From the NCBI GenBank assembly GCA_016125585.1, contig WGLL01000011.1, positions 62,001 to 126,000 on the forward strand: 64,000 nt of DNA, written 5' to 3'. Made by a program: the position numbers and the translations under genes. The notes beneath the pieces are model-generated. The model searched no databases. It was given only the letters and a program-made list of their open reading frames with translations, and had not been told where the DNA came from. This document shows positions 58,780-64,000 of this stretch, piece after piece. How positions within the stretch are numbered: position 1 is the stretch's first letter; every line of letters starts with the position of its first letter. This stretch comes from Caulobacter sp. GTDB lineage: Bacteria; Pseudomonadota; Alphaproteobacteria; Caulobacterales; Caulobacteraceae.

Positions 58780-59268
58780 ATGTCACATCTGGCCCTGGCC
58801 CTGACGCCGGAGGAGGTCGACCGACAGGGCGGCCTGATGCTCGACGACTATCTGCCGTTCCGCCTGTCGGTGGCCTCCAACGCCGTCTCGCGGCTGATCG
58901 CCCGCGCCTATGAGGATCGCTTCGGCCTGACCATTCCGCAGTGGCGGCTGATGGCGGTGCTGGCCGAGGGCGGCATGACCCAGCAGCAGGTGGTCAGCCG
59001 CACGGCGATGGACAAGGTCACCGTCAGCCGCGCCGCCCGCGAGCTGGTCGGCCGCAGCCTGCTGGCCCGTGACGCCAATACCGCCGACGGTCGCAGCCAC
59101 CTGCTGGCCCTGACCGCCATGGGCCAGAGCCTGCACAAGGAAATCGCCCCCCTGGCCAAGGCCTATGAGGCGGCCCTGCTGGCCGGACTGGCGCCCAGCG
59201 AGGTGGCGACCATGAAGCGTCTGCTGGTCCGGCTGGAAACAGCGGCCGGACGCCTGTCCGGGGGATAG
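58780..59268 (+). CDS. MarR-family regulator of the tyrosine operon (inferred)
   Basis: 162 residues from ATG 58780, preceded by AGGAGG. Winged helix: LTIPQWRLMAVLAEGGMTQQQVVSRTAMDKVTVSRAARELVGRSLLARDANTADGRSHLLALT. Being last in the operon, it probably controls it through the palindrome at 53639-53656. Confidence 0.88.
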   Translation: MSHLALALTPEEVDRQGGLMLDDYLPFRLSVASNAVSRLIARAYEDRFGLTIPQWRLMAVLAEGGMTQQQVVSRTAMDKVTVSRAARELVGRSLLARDANTADGRSHLLALTAMGQSLHKEIAPLAKAYEAALLAGLAPSEVATMKRLLVRLETAAGRLSGG

Positions 59269-59277
59269 CGGCGCCGT

Positions 59278-59841
59278 TCAGGCCAGGTCGTAGGCGGCCT
59301 TCAGCCAGCCGAGCACCTCGGCGTCGACCTCATCGACGTTTTCCAGGCGGACGCGATGGCTGACCATGCCGTTCCAGCTGCCCGCCGCCTCTAGCCGGCC
59401 GGCCGGCTCCACGCCCTTGAGCGCCAGGCCCAGGTCAAAGCGGGATGCAGTGGACGGGTGGAGGGTGGCGAACTGCTTGCCGCGCCGCAGGCTGACATAG
59501 CCCTTCTTCGGCGCCAGCTCGACATCGTCGCCGAAGCCCTCGGCCGCGGCGACCAGGGCGTCGTAGATGGGCCGCAGACCGGCCTTGGCGCCGTCGTACT
59601 GGCCGGACGCCGCATCCTCGCCCTGCGCCGGTCGCACCAGTCCGCCGCGGGCCATGTGGGCGATCAGATTGGCGTAGCCGTGGGTGATCCCGTGATCGGC
59701 CTTCAGCATCCGCACGATCTCGCCGTGACGTTCCAGACCGCTGGCCTTGACCACCTCGGTCCAGGCCTCGATGGGCTTGCCCGTGGTGGCGGGCAGGGCG
59801 GCGACCATCTCCTCGGCCATCTGTTCGGGGGACCTGGCCAT
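59278..59841 (-). CDS. DUF4287/DUF5655-type protein
   Basis: 187 residues. N-terminal DUF4287 (TGKPIEAWTEVVKASGLERHGEIVRMLKADHGITHGYANLIAHMA) and C-terminal DUF5655-like part (DDVELAPKKGYVSLRRGKQFATLHPSTASRFDLGLALKG). Function unknown. Confidence 0.85.
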   Translation of the reverse strand: MARSPEQMAEEMVAALPATTGKPIEAWTEVVKASGLERHGEIVRMLKADHGITHGYANLIAHMARGGLVRPAQGEDAASGQYDGAKAGLRPIYDALVAAAEGFGDDVELAPKKGYVSLRRGKQFATLHPSTASRFDLGLALKGVEPAGRLEAAGSWNGMVSHRVRLENVDEVDAEVLGWLKAAYDLA

Positions 59842-59993
59842 GATGTTCAGCCTCCTTCGTTCCGCCGCACGGCGGCGCCTTTGCGAGGCTGCGTGAGAAA
59901 TCCTGGCGCTTCAATCCCCCGCCGCGATGGAGCGCGTTGACGCCGCCCCCGCCATCGCTAGATTGCGGCCCCTTCCAGACACCGCTCCGGCGG

Positions 59994-60078
59994 GCCCCTG
60001 TGGTGGAATTGGTAGACGCGCCGCACTCAAAATGCGGTACCGCAAGGTGTGTCGGTTCGAGTCCGACCGGGGGCACCA
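59994..60078 (+). tRNA. tRNA-Leu(CAA)
   Basis: 85 bases. Acceptor stem GCCCCTG pairs with CGGGGGC; the CCA end is encoded. D-arm TGGTGGAATTGGTAGACGCG; anticodon stem CCGCA/TGCGG with loop CTCAAAA, anticodon CAA, reading TTG codons. Long variable arm (class II) and T-arm GTCGGTTCGAGTCCGAC complete a clear leucine tRNA. Confidence 0.97.
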
Positions 60079-60244
60079 GCTGGACTGTCGGCCCATCGCG
60101 CGCCGCGCCGTTCCGCATATTTTTGCCCAGGCCGAGAAGTTCCCGCTTGCCCGTCCCCGATCCTCGGGCATCTTGCCGGGGCTGGCGAGACTATGCGGGG
60201 CGCGAGGGCGTCGACCGGACTCGTCCTGGGGAGGCGGCTTCGCA

Positions 60245-61063
60245 ATGATTTTCAAGCTCAAGCAGGTGATGGCGCTCGTCCGCGCTTTGGCGGCGGTTCT
60301 GGCGATGGGGCTGTTGGCGCCGGCGGCGGCCCATGCCGGACAGTATCTTCCGCTGACCCTGACCGACGTCGCCGCCGCGGACAAGGCCGTGGTGGCCAAC
60401 CCCGCGCCGGTCCAGCTGTTGTTCGAGTTCAAGACCAAGGGCGCGCCCAATCCCCAGGCGACCGCGTTCCTGTCCAAGGCCGTCACCGACTACGTCAAGG
60501 CGACGGGCGTCTTCAGCGAGGTGACGACCGGCCCGGCGGAGGGCGGCGCGATCCTGTTGATCACGCTGGAGAATGTGCCCGAAGACGGCGCCTTCGGAAA
60601 GGGCTTTGCGACTGGGCTGACCTTCGGCCTCGCGGGCACCACGGTGGTCGATTACTACATCTGCACCCTCGAGTTCAGTCCCGGTCCCGGCCAGGCCAAG
60701 GTGACCAAGGAGGTGCGCCATTCGATCATCACCACGGTGGGTTTGGCCAAGGCGCCGCAGGGCGTCGTGAAGGCCAAGAACCTCGACGACGCGGTGAAGA
60801 CCATGACGCGCCAGGTGGTCAGCAACGGAGTCAACGATCTGGCCAAGGACCCCGGATTCCTGGGCGGCGCCGCGACCGAAGGCCTGGCTGTCGAGTCCGC
60901 GGCCCCCGAGGACTCCGCCCTCCCGGCTCCCGCGCCGGAAGCCGCTCCCGCGACGGGCGACGAGCCTGCTCCGGCGGCGGATGAGGAGGCTCCGGCGCAG
61001 GCCGGGCCTTCCGAGCCCACGTCGGACGCCGAGCCTGACGCCGCCCCGGCGGGTCTGGCCTGA
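60245..61063 (+). CDS. Secreted protein with Pro/Ala/Glu-rich tail, unknown function
   Basis: 272 residues from ATG 60245. N-terminal signal (ALAAVLAMGLLAPAAAHA), a folded part ending near residue 205, then an acidic, Pro/Ala-rich tail (EDSALPAPAPEAAPATGDEPAPAADEE). Stop and the next ATG overlap as TGATG, so it is coupled to the following lipoprotein. No family recognised. Confidence 0.6.
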   Translation: MIFKLKQVMALVRALAAVLAMGLLAPAAAHAGQYLPLTLTDVAAADKAVVANPAPVQLLFEFKTKGAPNPQATAFLSKAVTDYVKATGVFSEVTTGPAEGGAILLITLENVPEDGAFGKGFATGLTFGLAGTTVVDYYICTLEFSPGPGQAKVTKEVRHSIITTVGLAKAPQGVVKAKNLDDAVKTMTRQVVSNGVNDLAKDPGFLGGAATEGLAVESAAPEDSALPAPAPEAAPATGDEPAPAADEEAPAQAGPSEPTSDAEPDAAPAGLA

Positions 61064-61632
61064 TGCGGCTGTCCTTGCTGGGCGCCATCGCCGCCGCTCT
61101 GGCCCTGGCCGGCTGCGCCACGGCGCCGATCGCCCCGCCCAGCGCGACGATGGAGACGCTGCGATCGGTCCAGGCCTCGGGCATCCGGCCGATCCAAGTC
61201 GGCGTGTTCAGACCGGGGCCCGGCCTGCCGCCCGGACGGGACGAGGCGATCAATTCCCGCGCCATCAAGATCAAGCCCCTGTTTGGCGGCTCCTTCTCCG
61301 GATATCTCAAGTTGTCGCTGGCGACCGAACTGAACGCCGCCGGGAAACTGGACGCCAACTCGCCGCTGGAAGTCACCGGCCTTCTCACCGAGAGCGAACT
61401 GCACAGCGCCAGCTTCAAGACGGGCAGCGCCTCGATCGCCGCGAGGTTCGTGATGACGCGCGACAGGGTGGTGATCTACGACAAGCAGTTGCGGGTGGAG
61501 TCGTCCTGGCGGTCGAACCCTCTCGGCGGCATCGCCATCCCGGCGGCGATCAACGGCTATAACAGTCTCTATCCCAGGCTGGTCCGGGCGTTGCTGGAGG
61601 ATCCGGAGTTCGTGGCCGCCGCGCGAAGCTGA
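61063..61632 (+). CDS. Lipoprotein of unknown function
   Basis: 189 residues. Lipobox in AAALALAGCATAP; beta-rich body (IRPIQVGVFRPGPG, INSRAIKIKPLFGGSFSGYLKLSLATELNAAGKL). Coupled to the secreted protein upstream; the pair may form an envelope complex. No family recognised. Confidence 0.6.
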   Translation: MRLSLLGAIAAALALAGCATAPIAPPSATMETLRSVQASGIRPIQVGVFRPGPGLPPGRDEAINSRAIKIKPLFGGSFSGYLKLSLATELNAAGKLDANSPLEVTGLLTESELHSASFKTGSASIAARFVMTRDRVVIYDKQLRVESSWRSNPLGGIAIPAAINGYNSLYPRLVRALLEDPEFVAAARS

Positions 61633-61662
61633 GCCGGCCGGCGGGGCGGTGATGACGGGTGA

Positions 61663-62127
61663 TCAGTCCCGGGGTTTAAGCCAGTCGTGCTCCAGCGCCC
61701 GCAGCCTCGCCGTCACCGCGAAGAGGAAGGCGGTCGACCAGGCGATGAGGATCACGCCGTTTGCCGCCTCGATGGCGCCCAGAAGCCGCCAGTTGCTGTC
61801 CAGCACCAGGTCGCCGTAGCCGAGAGCGACGAAGGTCACCGTCGAGAAATAGAGGGCCGGCTCCAGGGCCGCGAACTGACCCAGCGCGATGTAGAGCACC
61901 GCATAGAGCCAGATCTCGACCGTGTGCAGGGCGAAGATGCCGAACACGACCAGGACCAGCAGCATCGCCTGACCGGTCGGGCTCTTGTGAGCGTTGAGGC
62001 GACGGCCGGTGCGGCTCATCAACTGCAGCAGCAGGATGATGCCCCAGAAGTGGACCACGACGGTGAAGGCCACCATCAGGCTGGCGAGGCCGAGGTTGGC
62101 CGCGAGGCCGGGCAGACTGGTCGCCAT
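61663..62127 (-). CDS. Two-TM ion channel-domain protein
   Basis: 154 residues with about four hydrophobic helices. Pore segment YFSTVTFVALGYGDLVL carries the TxGYGD-like K+ selectivity filter, then GVILIAWSTAFLFAV. Potassium channel-like; no regulatory domain. Confidence 0.85.
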   Translation of the reverse strand: MATSLPGLAANLGLASLMVAFTVVVHFWGIILLLQLMSRTGRRLNAHKSPTGQAMLLVLVVFGIFALHTVEIWLYAVLYIALGQFAALEPALYFSTVTFVALGYGDLVLDSNWRLLGAIEAANGVILIAWSTAFLFAVTARLRALEHDWLKPRD

Positions 62128-62333
62128 GGCGGGGTCCCCGTTTTCAGAGCCGCCATGCAGACCCCAGGTGCGGCGGCGCCGTCAACTGTTGTCGGACGGT
62201 CCGTCCGGGGGCGCGAGGTTGATCCACGTCAAGCCGCCGGCCGCGATATGGCGCTAGAAGGCCGTCATGTCGCCCGGCTCGACGCCGACCCGATAGAGGG
62301 GCGGCGGTTGTCCGTCGCGACGAGGAGACAGCC

Positions 62334-63137
62334 ATGAAGCCCGTTCTCACCACCATCCTTGTTCTGTCCCTGCTGAACGGCGCCGCCGTCAGCGCCGGCG
62401 CCCAGCCCCGCGACCGGGATCGCGACGAGCGGCAAAGCCAGCAGCAGGATCGCGCCCGCCCCGACGGCCAGCGCTGGACCCGGGGCGACCGGCTGCCCGG
62501 TCAGTATCGCCAGCGGCAGTATGTGGTCAGCGACTGGCGCCGGCGCGGCCTGCGCCCCCCGCCGCGCGGCTACAACTGGGTCCACGATGGCCATGACAAC
62601 TTCTTCCTCGCCGCCATCGCCACGGGGCTGATCAGCGAGGCCATCTACGCCAGTGACCGGGAACAGCGCTGGAACCAGCGCTACCGCCGCACCTACAGCT
62701 ATCGGGACGACATCTATTACCGGGAATGCCGGACCTCTTCCGATCCGGCCGGGGTGATCGTCGGGGCCCTGATCGGCGGCCTGCTTGGCAACGCCGCCGG
62801 AGACGACGGCCGTCGGGGCGGCTCGACCCTGGCCGGGGTTATCATCGGCGGCGCGGTCGGCGCGGCCCTGACCCGGGACATGGACTGCGAGGATCGCAGC
62901 TACGCCTATCGCAGCTACTACGACGGGTTCAACGCCGGTCGGGTGGGACGGCGCTATGCCTGGAGCAACCCCCGCAACGGCCATCGCGGCGAACTGCGGG
63001 TTGGCTCCTACTACAACGACCCCTACGGTTTCCGCTGCGCGACCTTCTCCCAGAGGATCTATATCGAGGGACGCTGGCGGGACGGACGCGGACGCGCCTG
63101 TCGCCAGCCGGACGGGACCTGGGCCATCGTCGACTGA
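62334..63137 (+). CDS. RcnB-like and glycine-zipper envelope protein
   Basis: 267 residues. Signal peptide to residue ~23, then an RcnB-like segment [50 protein letters not shown], a glycine-zipper 2TM region ([37 protein letters not shown]) and a C-terminal surface-antigen-like part ([38 protein letters not shown]). Likely envelope protein. Confidence 0.8.
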   Translation: MKPVLTTILVLSLLNGAAVSAGAQPRDRDRDERQSQQQDRARPDGQRWTRGDRLPGQYRQRQYVVSDWRRRGLRPPPRGYNWVHDGHDNFFLAAIATGLISEAIYASDREQRWNQRYRRTYSYRDDIYYRECRTSSDPAGVIVGALIGGLLGNAAGDDGRRGGSTLAGVIIGGAVGAALTRDMDCEDRSYAYRSYYDGFNAGRVGRRYAWSNPRNGHRGELRVGSYYNDPYGFRCATFSQRIYIEGRWRDGRGRACRQPDGTWAIVD

Positions 63138-63154
63138 CGCCGCCCGCCGGCGCT

Positions 63155-63541
63155 CTATTTTCTGGACCGGAGGGGCGCCGGCGGCAGCAGGGTGACGATG
63201 AGCACCCGAAAGTCGTAGTTCTGGCCGCTGAGCCGGTAGTGATGCGGCACCTCCTCGGGAGAGGTGACGACGACCTCGAACTCGTCGGCCGCCCGCGGCA
63301 GGCGCCAATGGACCTGGATGTAGCCCTTGGTGCAGCCGAAGCGGATGTAGCCCTCGGCCGAGACGCCGTCCTCGGTCGAGATGCTGGTCCATTTGCCCGA
63401 GCCCTGCTTGGCGATGACGCCGCCGATCTTCGGCGGGCCGGGCGTGTTCCAGGCGCCCTGGACGTTCATCGCGTCCTCGATGCTGAGCAGTTCCTGGGTG
63501 TGGTTCTGCACCACGACGTCGACCTGTCTGAGGATGCGCAT
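63155..63541 (-). CDS. Small beta-sandwich protein, aegerolysin-like (paralogue 1)
   Basis: 128 residues. RQVDVVVQNHTQELLSIEDAMNVQGAW at the N-terminus and EGYIRFGCTKGYIQVHWRLP in the middle resemble aegerolysins (small membrane-lipid-binding proteins), with G-x-I-x-V-x-W-x-x-P. No signal peptide. Two more copies follow upstream. The family call is by eye and uncertain. Confidence 0.45.
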   Translation of the reverse strand: MRILRQVDVVVQNHTQELLSIEDAMNVQGAWNTPGPPKIGGVIAKQGSGKWTSISTEDGVSAEGYIRFGCTKGYIQVHWRLPRAADEFEVVVTSPEEVPHHYRLSGQNYDFRVLIVTLLPPAPLRSRK

Positions 63542-63542
63542 G

Positions 63543-63923
63543 TCAGCCTTTCCCTCGGGGCGGCGACAGGGTCACCAGGGCGGTCGGGCTGGCTGGAGAC
63601 TCCTGATAGAGCAGCAGACTGTAGTCGAACTGGCGCCGGTTGACCTCACGCTCCATCGAGAAGGCGCCGACCCAGGGCAATGACCAGTGAAGCTGGACCA
63701 GGCCCATGATCGAGGACAGCCGCAGAAATCCCTCGCAGCCGATCTGCAGGGCCGACGAGGCGCAGGACAGGCTGGCGGCGCACTGCGGCGGAATCTGGCC
63801 GCCCTGGACGGTCAGGCCCTGATCCGACTTCCACTCGCCCTGCAGAACCTCGGCGGATTCGACCGTCAGCGCCGAGGGGGTGCTGTTCTGGATGACGAGA
63901 TGGACGCTTCGGTAGACGGGCAT
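63543..63923 (-). CDS. Small beta-sandwich protein, aegerolysin-like (paralogue 2)
   Basis: 126 residues. YRSVHLVIQNSTPSALTVESAEVLQGEW and CEGFLRLSSIMGLVQLHWSLPW align with paralogue 1; ends TALVTLSPPRGKG. One base separates it from paralogue 1, so they form an operon. Aegerolysin-like by the same reasoning. Confidence 0.45.
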   Translation of the reverse strand: MPVYRSVHLVIQNSTPSALTVESAEVLQGEWKSDQGLTVQGGQIPPQCAASLSCASSALQIGCEGFLRLSSIMGLVQLHWSLPWVGAFSMEREVNRRQFDYSLLLYQESPASPTALVTLSPPRGKG

Positions 63924-63948
63924 GAGGATCCTTCACCCCTGGCCGCGG

Positions 63949-64000
63949 CTATCCGCGCGGAGTCTCCAGGACGGTGGCCAGAACCACCACCGCATCGGGG
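63949..64000 (-). CDS. C-terminal end of a third paralogue (partial)
   Basis: Only 16 codons and a TAG stop (63949-63951) are inside the window: ending DAVVVLATVLETPRG, which resembles the ends of the two neighbouring paralogues. The gene continues beyond the right edge. Confidence 0.35.
   Translation of the reverse strand, partial: PDAVVVLATVLETPRG

Noticed and set aside
59994-60078. tRNA-Leu considered as an integration site
   Set aside because: No integrase, no repeated tRNA 3' end and no foreign genes are seen nearby.

Overview
The window is high-GC alphaproteobacterial DNA, most likely from a Caulobacteraceae member (Caulobacter, Phenylobacterium or Brevundimonas type). This rests on gene content and neighbourhoods such as argH-small lipoprotein-lysA, ftsE-ftsX-DUF218-plsC, DUF2125, DUF3426 and an RcnB-like protein. 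No rRNA is present, so the genus is inferred, not shown.

Region 1 (1 to about 24192) is the early and head-assembly part of a Mu-like transposable prophage, running off the left edge and transcribed almost entirely on the minus strand. In transcription order it holds: an S24-type repressor (plus strand) with a downstream cargo of one lipoprotein and two related zinc-ribbon proteins; a Ner-like regulator; a ParB-like protein; MuA-type transposase and MuB-type ATPase; about a dozen small early genes including DUF3164, GemA and a protein with a DnaA-domain-I-like C-terminus; a Mor/C-family activator; endolysin, probable holin and overlapping Rz/Rz1 spanins; a zinc finger, DUF2730, a winged-helix protein, small and large terminase and portal; a tail-spike-like esterase cassette in an unexpected place; an F-like head protein with a probable nuclease tail; the I-type protease; and the start of the next capsid gene. 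Three sets of DNA sites stand out: an 18-bp dyad upstream of both the lysis operon and the I operon (equivalent to Mu Plys and PI), a GTCAC-N4-GTGAC operator array around ner and the repressor, and a cluster of AACTGGG sites that ends at TGAACTGGGATC and probably marks the phage terminus.

Region 2 (24193 to 64000) is ordinary chromosome. It contains an O-methyltransferase; an ArsR/SRPBCC operon; RtcB; tyrosine/phenylalanine biosynthesis (chorismate mutase-like, hisC, cyclohexadienyl dehydrogenase); ChaC; ftsEX with DUF218 and PlsC; a phosphoribosyltransferase; enoyl-CoA hydratase; the lysA-argH cluster abutting a divergent TlpA-like thioredoxin; GluQ; a CBS protein; a TetR regulator divergent from an unlisted 37-residue membrane protein; HNH nuclease; sulfotransferase-like protein; Coq7, DsbB and YqaA-like proteins.

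The right part carries a tyrosine/homogentisate catabolic operon (hppD, isoaspartyl peptidase, a short hmgA, cupin, unknown, fumarylacetoacetase-like, MarR) with a palindrome upstream of hppD, then tRNA-Leu(CAA), two secreted proteins, an ion channel, an RcnB/glycine-zipper protein and, at the right edge, a tandem array of at least three related small proteins that resemble aegerolysins.
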